NCBI GenBank assembly: GCA_028023455.1 | Contig: JAQFVV010006216.1 | Coordinates: 3,736,877-3,800,876 of the forward strand | DNA from: Epiperipatus broadwayi | Lineage: Eukaryota > Onychophora > Udeonychophora > Euonychophora > Peripatidae | Direction of reading: 5' to 3' | Length of the DNA: 64,000 bases | Part shown: piece by piece, positions 1 to 12,252 of the stretch | Position numbering within the stretch: position 1 is the stretch's first letter | How the letters are laid out: each line of letters starts with the position of its first letter | Made by a program: the position numbers and the translations under genes | Notes under the pieces: model-generated | Database searches by the model: none | What the model was told of the DNA's origin: nothing | The model's input: only the letters and a program-made list of their open reading frames with translations

Positions 1-440
1 AACAAACTGTAATAAACTCTTCAACATTTAATTTTACGTTTTTTGTTTTATGAAAGATTATTTTAATAATTTTTTTAGACAAAATTATATGTGCCAATAT
101 CAATATTGGTACAATATATATGCTTTGTGCACAAATAATGAAGTTTGTAAAAGCAAATAATACTCTACAATTTAATGAGCTGAGCACTTTCGGAAGGGTT
201 TATGCTTCCATAATCATAGCTATTAAATTGTTGAAAACTATACTAATGTAATATGCACATATATTTTAAATTGTGCTTTACACAAAGGCTAATAATACTA
301 TGCTTCACTTTTTTGTGTAGAGTACAATTTAAAACTTACCACTTAAAGATGAAGCAAAAACAATTATTTTTTTTAATTATGCACATATATTCAAATTAAT
401 GCAAAGTGATTAAAGAGATCATTTTTGAGAAAGAGAAAAG
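1..440. other. AT-rich DNA, nothing recognised
   Basis: No coding frame, repeat pair or structural motif that I can support. Base composition matches the other intergenic parts of the window. Confidence 0.6.
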
Positions 441-1100
441 CATGCATCATGTCTATTGATTGATGTAGGATCGCTTGCTATATAGCACGCTTCCTTTACC
501 TTATGTTTGGTGCTTCTTGCAGAACAGACAACAATTGCAGTGGTTGATTGGAAAACATGGCCAGTGGGCCTTTCATGTTTGGTAAAGATTGAATTAGTTT
601 TTAAGTTATAATCTTATTATAAAGGTTATTTATGCTGTGCAATTCTGGTTGCAATGTTAGTCCTGCTTTCATCATAATATGATGCTTGGCAATCACTTTT
701 TTATCTTTAAATGCTTGGGCCTGCTCTCCTGACCATTTCCATGGGAGATGGTTCTTTAATAGTCTCAACAGTGGTTTCACATTTTCTGAAAATTGCTCCA
801 GGAATCAATTATAAAAATTGCAAAGGCTTAAGAAAGATTGTACCTGTTTCCTTGACTAAGGTGTTGGAAAATCCCTAATGGCAAGGATTTTATCAGGATA
901 TGATTAAATACCCTGGGACCCTGTCATGTGCCCCAAATATGCTACTTCATCTCTACACAGACATAGCTGAATGGGCCCATCTTTTTGCTTTACCACCAAA
1001 ACATGGTTACAATAGTGATGAGCATTTTGACACTATTCCCCAATCCAACATCTTGTCAATTTGTTTCTTTACCACCCCTTTGTACTGATGTAGTATGGGA
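441..1100 (-). pseudogene. Ty3/gypsy reverse transcriptase relic
   Basis: Reading the minus strand gives broken pieces of a gypsy-type reverse transcriptase in the expected order. Near 1016-1073 is the start of the fingers domain, VKKQIDKMLDWGIVSKCSS. Near 910-945 is YLGHMTGSQGI, the segment that follows the palm in gypsy elements. At 815-885 is AIRDFPTP followed by a stop and then KQVQSFLSLC, the classic thumb/RNase H junction. The palm with its YxDD catalytic motif is missing between the first two pieces, so there is an internal deletion as well as stops and frameshifts. It lies downstream (minus sense) of the protease piece at 1590-1690, and the two probably come from one element. It is non-functional. 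I am sure of the superfamily but not the clade. Confidence 0.75.
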
Positions 1101-1156
1101 TATGATCTTGATTGAAAAGGTTGTGTCTAATTCAATCTAATCCTTTGCTCAAACCC

Positions 1157-1492
1157 TTAAATCATACCTGATACATCAGAAAAAACTGGACATTTCGTCA
1201 GAATTTCTTCAAGCTTTGATTTTACCATGTTTCTCACCATTCTGGCTTCTTCCACTTTTACTCTATTAATGCTTTTGATTGTTTCCTCCCTGATTTTCAG
1301 CACTCTGATAGAACCATTAAATACATTTGACATAAAACCCAGCTCCTTCTTTTTATATATCAGCTGTTCTTTTTTGTAATTGAGAGTGCACTTGGGTCTG
1401 TGTAAAAAATCAGATCCCACTAATGTGTCATGTATCAGATTTTTTGTGATCAAGAATGCATGCAAAATGATCTCATTGATCTTTATTTCCAC
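1157..1492 (-). pseudogene. Ty3/gypsy pol relic between protease and RT
   Basis: This is a 111-residue open stretch on the minus strand. It contains LVGSDFLHRPKCTLNYKK near its N-terminal third. That resembles the '(I/L)G.DFL ... C.LDY' segment that ends the retropepsin region in Ty3/gypsy polyproteins, just before the reverse transcriptase. Its position between the protease active-site piece (1590-1690) and the RT relic (below 1100) fits the order PR-RT. The start methionine is incidental, since the frame is an internal fragment. The rest of the peptide is lysine-rich linker with no recognised motif. Confidence 0.6.
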
Positions 1493-1589
1493 CCACCCCT
1501 GTCAGAGCTCTATCTTTGCCTTATGATTATTTGTCATGGTGATGTGGGTTGCTTTTAGCAGAAGTGTTTGTACCCTTGACTGCTCTCTT

Positions 1590-1700
1590 AATATTTGTTG
1601 GTATAACTTCCTGGCTTCCTGAATCTATGAGAATTGCTAATCTTTTTTCACCAAACCTAACAATGAGTTTTGGGAAAGTTTGTGGGGAATATTCTGAAAC
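1590..1700 (-). pseudogene. Retropepsin (aspartic protease) active-site fragment
   Basis: The minus strand translates to LAILIDSGSQEVIP. The IDSGS core is the D-S/T-G active-site signature of retroviral-type aspartic proteases, preceded by the usual run of hydrophobic residues. The frame stays open towards the piece at 1157-1492 for only a short way. Upstream in minus sense (about 1870-1900) a degenerate cysteine motif (KCEVC, then stops) could be the remains of a gag zinc knuckle, but I would not insist on it. Confidence 0.65.
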
Positions 1701-3640
1701 TCTGTCTTCTTATGAGCATATGAGATTTTCTACTTGTCTTCTTTTCTCTGCATAGATTGAGTTTGATCTGTTTCCTTTATCCATTTTCCTTTTTCTGTTC
1801 TCTTTCTTATGATCATACATCTGCATTCCATCTATATTTCTAACTTCCCTGCCTTCTAATCTACATTGATAGTTGCTCACCTCTAACATACCTCACACTT
1901 TATTTATTTCCTTAGCTGATTTATTAATCCAAACAAATTTTGACACATTATCCCTACTATTTGCTTCTCCAACATTTTTCATGCTTCCAAGCTTCCCAAT
2001 ATAGCTATGTGTCATCTGAAAAATTGTACACAGTTTTCTATGCTGTGTTCTTGATACTTTTGCCCCATCATCTACTGTTTAACCTTTTCTTGCTGTCCTT
2101 GTGACCAAAAAGTCTTCTCTAACATTGTTATCCAAAGCTCTCTTGCTGACTAGCTAGTGAGTTTCACTGTGTAAGGGCATGCCATTCTAAATAGTTGTAG
2201 GCTAGCATCACTTTACCCTTTTCTGATATTTCATTTACCCTGAAATATCTTTGTAAACTTTCCATATGTTCTATCAGTATTTCCCTCACTTCACCCTTAA
2301 AATAGTTTTATTTTTATCAGTTTTTGTGTCATGGTTTTTTGGTCCATATTTTTCTGTGATCTGGTTTTCATTGTTTTTTTTTTGCTTTTGTATTTTCTAC
2401 TTATACTGACAATATATGCCAGGTTCAATGTCCCAACACTTCAACCATTTTGCCACCTGATATTTTTAACATTTTGGCCCTATTTGATAATCTAACTCAA
2501 AATTCTATATATATATATATATATTTTTCCAACACACAAATAAAAAAACTTTCCAACAGCAATACAATTCTCTGTCTAAAAAATAGTATGTTTCCTCTCT
2601 CTTTCTCCCCCCTCCCCAAAATAAATAAATAAATAAATTTAAAATCAACCACTGTGCCCTCTATATTTTCAGACGTACCTACTCTACTGATCTCCATTCT
2701 TCAAAAGCCCCATTGTATTGATCCCTATCATTTTAAAATTATTTATTATTGTTTAGATCTACCTGCAGTCAGAAAATGATCTTAACCTGAATCAATCCTA
2801 ACAATTATTTCTTTTTCTTTTACAGTGGAAAAATTTATATATATGTTTATCAAACAGCCCTTTCAGTATGAAGTTCTTCCATGTTCTGAGTCATTTCCAC
2901 TTCTGTCAAAATTTTCCCTGTTGGTGGGTCATTCTAAGGATTGAAGAAAAGAACAGGCACCATATATATATATATATATATATATCGGGTAATTTTGAAT
3001 AATCATATCCCTCCCAGTTTTGACTTTCTTCCTTCATAAATTTCTACATTTAGGTTCAATGGCTTTTTTGTTTATTACCAAGTGTCAATCTTGCTCATTA
3101 GCAAGAATCATAGGATCTACCAATAATAATTTGTCTGACTCAGCAAGATTAAGTCATGCCCACCTTAAAACTAGCTCATGCTCAGGGTGTGGTAGTGCAA
3201 TATGCCAGAGAAGATACAGCAAGTAAACTAGCTTCCCAAATAAGCACTTTTTTAAAATTCCTATTCTTCTTTAATTTCCACTATAGTTTAAAATAAGATT
3301 TTTAAAAAATCCCCACACACTCTTATATCTAATCTGTTCTACCTCAAATATTTATTGGAAGGACACAAACATATACACAAATATATTACTAAGTTAATGA
3401 TAAAATACATAAGTAATTGTGTAATACATAAGTGGAAATGAATTAAATAGTTTAATTTGGAATCTATTAGCATTGATTATAAGAAGATCACATAAATCAT
3501 GTATATGATAAAATATTGTTATTATTTTATGAACTATAACTAGAAAAAGAGAAAATAAAAAGAAAATAAAAAATACATAAAAACAAATTGTATTGTCAAA
3601 TGGCTTGATTTGATTGGGTTTATGAGTTACAAAATGATGC
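1701..3640 (-). other. Probable remains of the same gypsy element's gag and leader
   Basis: By position this would be gag and 5' leader of the minus-strand gypsy relic. No gag domain can be read confidently. It includes a (TA)n run at 2507-2524 and a longer one at about 2963-2986. Short open frames here look like chance frames in AT-rich DNA. Confidence 0.3.
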
Positions 3641-5140
3641 AATTTTATATTTATCAGTATTTTTTAATAAAATAACCTACACACACCCACACACATCAGT
3701 GCACTCATTACTTGATAATCCCAGGATTAGTATTTGCAGAGCTTAGTAGCCATTTTGGCTATTTGTGCATTCCCATTATTGAGTCCATCTCCTGACATAT
3801 TTGTTTTGATTTCCTTTACACAATTTCCAAGGATGGCAGATGTAATACACTAGATCCAGTTTGTGGGTGGTTCATGATTGCAAGTGATATACTTAGGGCA
3901 ATGGATATCATAATGAGTTCTCATGGCATAGATGGCTGAAAGAGTTGGAGATAAACATGAACTCTGGCATGATTAGAACTTTACCACATGTGATCCATGA
4001 AGTTTTCTTCCAGAGTTTTTATTTTCAACTTACAAAAACAAACTCCTTCACCTAGCAATGAGAGGACAGTGATGACAGTTTATTCTACATCTTTCCTTCT
4101 ATTTTTGTGGTAGATTTATTGATTTTTTCTTTGTACATTCATCAGCAGATTTTTATAAGCACATTCCTTTCTCCTCAGTCGACTAATTAATAATCTCTAA
4201 CAAGATCAAAAAAACTATCTTTTTGTATCTGGCATTTCTTCTTTGTTCCAAAAATATATATTTTGAAAAGAAAGCAAAACAAAAGAAAAACCATTTAGCC
4301 CTATTGATTTTTACTTATCTTATTTTTTTAACTTTTAGATACGTTTTCATTTAATTTGAAAATAGATGGAAAAAGTCAAAAGAATTTATAGTACATTCCA
4401 CAGTCCTTAGCCTCCTTCTTTTTCTTCTTTCTTTAATTAAAATTATTTTGATGAGGTCCAAATATTTAAAATAAATCAATTTGTTAAGATAAGATGGGAT
4501 AGCAAAAATTAGTTCTATCTATTTCTAAAACAAAAAAAACATTTGGCTAATTAATTTCTGGGATCATAACAAAAAAAACTTTTAGTTTTGGCTAATTAAT
4601 TTCTGGGATTATAACAAAAAAAAAAACTTTTAGAAGCTTTATTTTTTTCAAACTCTCTCTTAATTTTACTTTTTTTTTCTTTTAAAAATAGCATTCATCT
4701 ATATACATGTATGCCACTAATGATATTAACCCATAACCACCATCATTTTTTTTTACCCCAGTAAATATATATGTGCTTGTCTGGATGACTTCTCCAGATA
4801 ATAAATAATAATAATAATAATAATAAAACACAAAGAAAACGAAAACCCTTCTATCCTATTTTTCTTCTTTTGTAACAGCGGATGGACTTAGTCCTAGTTA
4901 TAATAAAATTAATTTTTCTGTTTCCTGCTCAGTTGCATTCTCTTCCTGTTCATCGTTTACTTCTATAACTTTATCTTAAGCTGAAGATATCTGCTACTTC
5001 TATATCCATATTTGTAAAAACATTAGTCTTAATATCACTATCCACTCTCAGATTAACAGTTGTATCTTGTATTGTTTCAATTAAATATTCTCTAATATGA
5101 TTTATATAACATCTGAAAACTCTACTATATTCTAATCTTA
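3641..5140. other. Intergenic/decayed repeat DNA, including a 46-bp tandem duplication
   Basis: 3700-4100 has more mixed base composition than its surroundings and may be an old transposon, but neither strand gives a recognisable domain. The remainder is AT-rich with long A and T runs. An (ATA)n microsatellite lies at about 4800-4826. Confidence 0.4.
4542..4632. repeat. Two-copy tandem repeat, about 46 bp
   Basis: The unit, starting TTTGGCTAATTAATTTCTGG and ending in an A-run plus CTTTTAG, occurs twice back to back (4542-4587 and 4588-4632). The copies differ mainly in one base and in A-run length, which suggests recent slippage or duplication. Confidence 0.8.
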
Positions 5141-5149
5141 CCTTTCATA

Positions 5150-6080
5150 TTTGCACAGACATTATATATTTCTCTCAGTAACCATTTTTTCTTAAGGGTA
5201 TCCTTTATTCAAACAGTATGTTTTACTTTAAATTTGAAGTTTTTAACTTTACATCTTTCCTTTTTAACTTTATCTGATTTAAAACAGATAAATGCACCCT
5301 TAGGCAGCATTTCATTAGTAACTCTGGAGTTGTTTTTCTTATAATGTGACTTGGTATAAAGTGCATGTAAAACATGACCATTGTAAGAGCTTCATAGCTA
5401 TCAGCATACTCTCATTTATTTGGAGTACTTTTCAACTGGTGAACTGTCTTTTTCATAATTCCATTTGATTAAAGGTGGTATGCTGGCATAAATATATGTC
5501 ATATTCATTTCTGAGCAAGGAATTTTTTCAATTTCTCTGAGCTAAATACCAAGACATTGTTAATTACTATGACCTAAAGATACCCGTGCACGAAAAAAGT
5601 TTGTTCAAGATGTTTATCATACTTGCTGTTCTGGTATCTTTTAGAAAACAATATTCTATCCATTTTGAAACTGCATCTATAGCTATTAAAAAATATATCA
5701 ATGGAATTGCCCAGCATTGTCTAAATATACTCTTTCCCATCCTTTTATAGCATCAGGCCAAGATTAGATTTTTTAGCCAGCATACTCACTGATTGTTGGC
5801 AGGCTTGACATCTTTTTACAATTTTTTCAATATGTTCAGCCACAAAACTGACAAATGAATGAGTTTATTACAACATAATACAATTCCTATGTGTTCTTTG
5901 TGTAGCAACTGTAGAAAATATTTCCTCACCTCAGGCAGAATCATTATTCAGCTTGTCATTAGTATGTATTCATGCCATTCTAACAAACTTTCTCCAGTGT
6001 TTCATATTGCCACTTCAACATAATTTGGCCATTTTATTGATCATTCATTTTTTATCCAATTTTTTATCATGTTATAATCC
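5150..6080 (-). pseudogene. Ty3/gypsy integrase relic
   Basis: On the minus strand a decayed integrase can be followed from N- to C-terminus. LLHKEHIGIV (about 5880-5900) and RCQACQQ (about 5795-5815) are the zinc-binding HHCC region. GWERVYLDNAGQF (near 5715) carries the first catalytic aspartate. LIAIDAVSKWIE-like and NILNKLFSCTGI-like pieces follow. Near 5510-5560 the V.DN motif has become INNVLVFSSEKLKKFL, so the second aspartate is lost, and further on SNGIMKK replaces the usual glutamate-containing SNG..E. Stops and frameshifts are frequent. The preceding linker (about 5950-6080) contains WPNYVE, typical of the gypsy RNase H-integrase linker. Dead copy, but the superfamily call is secure. 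Confidence 0.8.
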
Positions 6081-6317
6081 TTATTCTTTTTAGGCAATAC
6101 TGCTACAATTTTACTGTTAACTATTTTGATCTTCAACTTATATAGTAGTGAAAATTTATTTCTGACATTTATTTTTTAAACACTGACATTGATGACATTC
6201 TTTGTCACTGCTTCTCTTAATTTACTCCTTACTGATAAATCCTCTTTTTTCAAGTGTCATTTTTTTGCAGATCATTGATAAATGATCTATCAGGATGCAA
6301 CTAAAACCACTTATAAA

Positions 6318-6899
6318 TTTTAAAGTAAAACATTTTTTTTCTAATATGGCCCTTATTTCTGCAATAGTAACAATTCTTGGGCTTCTTCTTACCAAACTTC
6401 TTGATTGTCTATGCTTTCACTGCATTTATATATGTTCTTGGTTTGGCTTCTTCATTTGAATTTTCAAATTTTTTGTGTGTTATAGGATAGTTGCAAATGC
6501 TATTCCATGTTTAATGGCCACCTTATGAATTATCATCAATTTGCCAAGGAGCATCTGCCTAAGCATCACATCTTCAATGCCCATAATAACTGATCCAATA
6601 GCATCTTTTCATATACTCTTTAAAATTTCATTCCTTCATTAAAATTTATAATATTAAATCATATATCCACACATGCTTTAATCTTGTAATTGCATTCTCC
6701 CATGGAAATGAAGGCATGCTATAAATTTTGATATCAGTGGTTTGAAGTAAGCTTTTGAATTTATCAATACTTTCTCTGGTGGGATTTTTTGTAGTAGATT
6801 CAGATCACATAACTGTTTTGCTAATTGTAGGCCCTGCATTGGGTGCCAAACACAAAAAAATCCTATGGATTGATCAAAACATGTTGATCTATCTAACAT
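6318..6899 (-). pseudogene. Ty3/gypsy gag relic with zinc knuckle
   Basis: Minus-strand translation gives PWENAITRLKH (6672-6706) and, after further capsid-like sequence, CYYCRNKGHIRKKM (about 6330-6375). The latter is a CCHC zinc knuckle whose last cysteine is replaced by methionine. An open stretch of 73 codons (6678-6899) covers the N-terminal part. Protease, RT and RNase H are absent between this gag and the integrase linker at 6080, so the copy appears internally deleted. The gag assignment rests on the zinc knuckle and position. Confidence 0.55.
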
Positions 6900-8288
6900 G
6901 AGCTGGAATCAACAAAACATACTTCAAACCCAGTCAAGCCCAAGATTTAGGTCAGGGACTAACCTGGATTCAAACCTACTACCTACACCCCAGATCAAAC
7001 ACCTAATGAATAACATATAATGATGGAACATGAGAATTTATTTTAAAATCCAGCCCACTAGCAGAATGGAAAAGACAATGAGACTTATTGTTAATTAAAT
7101 AGGCATATGGATGATTGGATGTGTGTAAGTGGAGAAAAAGGGAATTCAAACTACTGAAGTAAGTTTAGACAATAAAATAATTTATAACATGACAAATTAT
7201 TCATATACTGTACGTTAATGTGTGTGTGAATGAGGGATCTATCAAACGATAGATAATTACATATTGGAATTCGTGCAAAGAAATCTCATATGCTCTTTTA
7301 TTAACTAATATTATATATGTATACATGAACACACATCCTTAGTGGGTATAATATTAAAATAAATCATAAATTCATATAAAGAAATGACCACACCTAAGTT
7401 GAATAAAGTTAGAGCATATGAGAGAAAATTAGTTTTATAGAAATTATTTAAGAGCAAATTACATTTTTACATAGTAGGAAGATTAGTTAGGCTAGATTAA
7501 CTTTTAGGCAGCATGAAGATAATTACCTCACAATTTCTTAAGAGTCCATTTTAAAAAGTCAGCTCGTCAGAGCAATTGAAAGGATCCACACAAGTTTTTA
7601 GGTAATAGCAAGCTTCTGATTAGCATTCTAATGTTCTCAGATTGGGCTTTACATCATTCTATAAGAGCATGATGGTATGGTAGTGGCAGATGACCCCATG
7701 CATCAGAATGGTGATGAAATTTCTACTTAAACATCGTTTGTAGATTTCAAAGAAGCATGGATTATGTTATCAGTACAGTTCTCTCAATAAAATCTGTTGG
7801 TGATTAAAATCAGCCCATTTTATATCCCACTCAGGTATTTGTGGAATGCTTTTAATTTTTTTATTTCTAGATGATACTCTAATCGCAGATCTAACAAAAT
7901 CTTACATTCCTTTGTTCATTGTTTTTGAAGATGCAAACGTTAGATAACATTCCAAAAACATATTCAAATCTATTTCCAGATTGGAAATAGATTTGAGAAA
8001 AATGTTTGTAACAAAAGTAAAATCTATTAATCCTATTCTCCATTTTATTTTCAGTAAAACTTTAATTAAAAATTCCTTCCCAAGATTAAAACAATATTAT
8101 GTTTCCAACCCTTTAATTATTTTTGGACAATTAATGGTTGCATCTTCCATATTGGATTTTATAAAAATATACAGTTTAATAAAAAAAACAATGTAAAAAG
8201 AAAAAGTTTATAAATGACCTGTAATAAAAATATTTATAATATTAATATTTTGTTAGTATGTTTGTTCCTATAATATATATATATATAT
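6900..8288. other. AT-rich DNA without recognised genes
   Basis: No domain is readable on either strand. The open frame at 7981-8196 starts inside a hairpin, is low in complexity and has no recognisable motif. A (TA)n run ends the region at about 8275-8287. Confidence 0.5.
7964..7996. repeat. Perfect 15-bp hairpin with 3-base loop
   Basis: TCAAATCTATTTCCA (7964-7978) and its exact reverse complement (7982-7996) are separated only by GAT. There is no adjacent transposon terminus or coding frame to explain it. Confidence 0.85.
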
Positions 8289-10285
8289 TTTAACGGTCGG
8301 TGAAATGAGCCTTAACATATCTGCACTACACAGGCGGCATCTAAGCATTTGAACCTAGAAAAATTTATATAGTAGGCAGATACGTAAGTTAAGATTCAAA
8401 AAAAATTTTATATATATTATTCTGACCATTTTCCCCATGTCACTAGCTCATAGAGTAGCAGAGATTTAAACATTTTTATAAGTTTTAATAGATTTATATT
8501 CTCAAAATATACTAATATCTAAAACAATAAAATAAAAGAAGCCATTGCCAGTAATTATCACACAAATAGATTTTTATTAACACACATTTAAAATTGAGGA
8601 ATAAACTTATTTTTTTAGATTTTAACATTAATTTTTTTTTTTTTAAATTTAAATTATTATTTAAAATAAATTGCACAGATGGATATTTAAATTATATTTT
8701 ACTTTAGCATGTCGAGCATAGATAGTCTACATAAATTTTTTTCACTTAAAAACTCATCAAAACATTCATTCAATCTCAGACTAAAAGTTCATAGTCAACC
8801 CAATGCCTGCTTCCAGATATATAGTCACAATCAATGTAATATGAAGATGCTAGCATAAAACCACGCTGACAGGAATGTACATCTGACAGCGTGATATTAT
8901 TTGAAGGAAATATACCATGTCCAAAACAGGAAGGTGCATCTTTCAGACTAAGGAATCATGTATATATTTTTTTAAAGAGTGCTATGTATAGGGGAGAGTG
9001 GTCTTTCTGCCGACTTATAAATCCCTGTCCATAGAGCTAGAAGGGGTTAATCGTGCAAGAAATACATCTACCACCATTGCAATGATATGACTGCCTCTTT
9101 GGGGTCATGCATTCAGGTGGGCACGTTGCCCTGTATGCTAAACACACTGCACACTACACTAATATAAACACCCATATATCCTTCCACCAGCATCGCTCTA
9201 ACTACGAAACAAATAGCTTGAAATTAAAATCCCTTAAACTAAACATAAACTAATTTAAACATAGTTATTAATCCTTATTCATGCAGCTATCTACACCCAA
9301 TTTTAAATTTAATACATTTTAGTTAAAACATAATAGAAATAAATATCCTAGTTAAATACAAACATAAATAATTAAATTTAAAAAAAATGGAAATGATTGA
9401 AATAGCAAACGTATATAAAAACAAATATTTATAATTGATTTAGAGTTCTATTCTTGGTCAGATAAGATTACATTCATTTATATTACTTTTTTTTTGGATT
9501 GATTACTTATTGACATTATACGGTAATTATTTAACAGAAAGTTCAATTGGTAAAAGTTTATACTTTACGGATTCTGATTTTGAGGTACATCTTCGTGATC
9601 ACTTATTTAGATTGTTTGTTCTTCCTTTTTAAAAATGAAGCCGCTACTTGCCATTCCTTTTTGGTCCCTAACTGTCATAGGGAGGCCTCAGCTGGTTGTC
9701 TGAAAATTAAATTTATTGCAGACTTCCACATTGTGAAAATCTGCAATATAGCTAGTTATAATGACATCTTCATAGTCAGCTCTCAGATAACAATTAATAA
9801 TAATTTGGCTTTTATATTTTTATTAGTCTCTTATCATCCAATCTTTGGATTCAACCACCAAGACACCACTAATCCTCTGGTGTTTCAATTACGGTCCATG
9901 CTGACATTTCTGGTGTTTGCATTGGTCATTTAATTTCTTTGTACTCTCTTATCTGACCATTTAATTTATTTTTACTTTTGAACAATCATTTAATTAATAA
10001 AACAATCATTTCCATTTTCTAAGATTATAGAAATCAACATTATTTCTATTTTTAAAATATTAATCTTTATACCTTTACTTTTTTACAAAAAAATTACTTT
10101 CAAATATTTTTATTTTCTAAAATAGTTTTTAAAGTTGTCCATCATGCGATCTATATATATGTTAAACAGTTTTTAAATTTCAGTTTTTAAGTTAAGTTTT
10201 TTTTTTTTTTAATAAATCAATTTTTATTTATGATCTTTTTATTTTCATTTTAAATTAATGTAACAGAATATTATATTGCGTAACA
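8289..10285 (-). repeat. Family I LTR, copy 1 (minus orientation)
   Basis: This is about 2.0 kb, closely matching (by eye well over 90%) the inverted copy at 10317-12233 and more loosely the direct copy at 12894-14866. In minus sense it begins TGTTACGCAATATAA and ends CCGTTAAA. The near-inverted termini (TGT(T/A)ACG against CCGTTA) and the TG start are LTR-like, and copy 2 is followed by a primer-binding site. No primer-binding site adjoins this copy; its outer flank is a (TA)n run. It could be a solo LTR or a downstream LTR. The open frames inside, including the one starting MVKVYTLRILILR, recur in all copies only because the LTR is repeated. They show no protein signature. Confidence 0.75.
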
Positions 10286-10316
10286 TATCAGTAAACTTCG
10301 TCAAAAAACAAAAACA
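10286..10316. other. Short spacer at the centre of the LTR palindrome
   Basis: About 30 bases separate the two inverted LTR copies. They match neither arm. The junction with copy 2 lies at an A-run corresponding to an internal A/T-run of the LTR, so copy 2 lacks its first roughly 90 bases. Confidence 0.6.
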
Positions 10317-12233
10317 TTAAAAAAAAAAAAAACAACTTAAAAACTGAAATTTAAAAACTGTTTAACGTATATATAGATCGCATGATGGACAACTTTAAAA
10401 ACTATTTTAGAAAATAAAAATATTTGAAAGTAATTTTTTTGTAAAAAAGTAAAGATATAAAGATTGATATTTTAAAAATAAAAATAATGTTGATTTCTAT
10501 AATCTTAGAAAATGGAAATGATTGTTTTATTAATTAAATGATTGTTCAAAAGCAAAAATAAATTAAATGGTCAGATAAGAGAGTACAAAGAAATTAAATG
10601 ACCAATGCAAACACCAGAAATGTCAGCACGGACCGTAATTGAAACACCAGAGGATTAGTGACGTCTTGCCAGTTGAATCCAAAGATTGGATGATAAGAGA
10701 CTAATAAAAATATAAAAGCCAAATTATTATTATAATTGTTATCTGAGAGCTGACTATGAAGATGTCATTATAACTAGCTATATTGCAGATTTTCACGATG
10801 TGGAAGTCTGCAATAAATTTAATTTTTGGACAACCAGCTGAGGCCTCCCTATGACAGTTAGGGACCAAAAAGGAATGGCAAGTAGCGGCTTCGTTTTTAA
10901 AAAGAAAGAACAAACAATCTAAATAAGTGATCACGAAGATGGACCTCAAAATCAGAATCCGTAAAGTATAAACTTTTACCAATTGAACTTTCTGTTAAAT
11001 AATTACCGTATAACATCAATAAGTAATGAATCCAAAAAAAAAGTAATATAAATGAATGTACTCTTATCTGACCAAGAATAGAACTCTAAATCAATTATAA
11101 ATATTTGTTTTTATATATGTTTGCTATTTCAATCATTTTCATTTTTTTTAATTTAATTATTTATGTTTGTATTTAAGTAGGTTATTTATTTTTATTCTGT
11201 TTTAACTAAAATGTATTAAATTTAAAATTGGGTGTAGATAGCTGCATGGATAAGGATTAATAACTATGTTTAAATTCGTTTATGTTTAGTTTAAGGAATT
11301 TTAATTTCAGGTTATTTGTTTTGTAGTTAGAGCGATGCTGGTGGAAGGATATATGGGTGTTTATATTAGTGTAGTGTGAAGCATGTTTAGCATACAGGGC
11401 AACGTGCCCACCTGAATGCATGACCCCAAAGAGGCAGTCATATCGTTGCAATGGTGGCAGATGTATTTCCTGCACCATTAACTCCTTCTAGCTCTATGGA
11501 CAGGGATTTATAAGTCGACAGAAAGACCGCTCTCCCCCATATGTAGCACTCTTTAAAAAATATATACATGATTCCTTAGTCTGACAGATGCACTTTCCTG
11601 TTCTGGACACAGATCATTTCCTTCAAATAATATCATGCTGTCAGATGCACATTCCTGTCAGTGTGGTTTTATGCTAGCATCTTCATATTACATTGATTGC
11701 GACTATATATCTGGAAGCAGGCATTGGGTTGACTACGAACTTTTAGTCTGAGATTGAATGAATGTTTTGATAAGTTTTTAAGTGAAAAAAATTTATGTAG
11801 ACTATCTATGCTTGACATGCTAAAGTAAAATATAATTTAAATATCCATCTGTGCAATTTATTTTTAATAATTTAAATTTAAAAAAAAAATATTAATGTTA
11901 AAATCTAAAAAAATAAGTTTATTCCTCAATTTTAAATGTGCATTAATGAAAATCTATTTGTGTGATAATTACTGGCAGTGGCTTCTTTTATTTTATTGTT
12001 TTAGATATTAATATATTTTGAGAATATAAATCTATTAAAACCTATAAAAATGTTTAAATCTCTGCTACTCAATGAGCTAGTGACATGGGGCAAATGGTCA
12101 GAATAATATATATAAAATTTTTTTGAATCTTAACTTACATATCTGCCTACTATATAAATTTTTCTAGGTTCAAATGCCTAGATGGCGCCCATGTAGTGCA
12201 GGTACATTAAGGCTCATTTCACCGACCGTTAAA
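10317..12233 (+). repeat. Family I LTR, copy 2 (plus orientation, 5'-truncated)
   Basis: This is the inverted partner of copy 1 over essentially its whole length. The first roughly 90 bases, including the TG terminus, are missing and it starts at an A-run. The 3' end is ACCGACCGTTAAA, followed after one base by a primer-binding site at 12235, which fixes the orientation and the LTR edge. A stretch near the 3' end (about 12150-12190) contains CTAGGTTCAAATGCCTAG, a small hairpin recurring in all copies and in the fragment at 24805-24884. Confidence 0.75.
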
Positions 12234-12234
12234 G

Positions 12235-12252
12235 TGGTGCCCAATGTGGGGC
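12235..12252 (+). other. Primer-binding site of family I element
   Basis: TGGTGCCCAATGTGGGGC differs at two positions, both C-to-T, from the exact complement of an insect tRNA-Lys 3' end (TGGCGCCCAACGTGGGGC, present unmutated at 27590). The position one base after the LTR end is as expected. Confidence 0.75.

Noticed and set aside
2497-2697. Overlapping small ORFs around the (TA)n run near 2.5 kb
   Set aside because: Low-complexity translations (IYIYIY) from a microsatellite.
9547-9933. 128-codon ORF starting MVKVYTLRILILR, recurring at 10701-10982 and 14109-14393
   Set aside because: Recurs because it lies in the repeated LTR. The frames differ in length between copies, with stops and frame changes, and no domain is visible.
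11257-11478. Minus-strand 73-codon ORF in LTR copy 2
   Set aside because: Equivalent sequence in copies 1 and 3 is not open, so it looks like a chance frame within an LTR.
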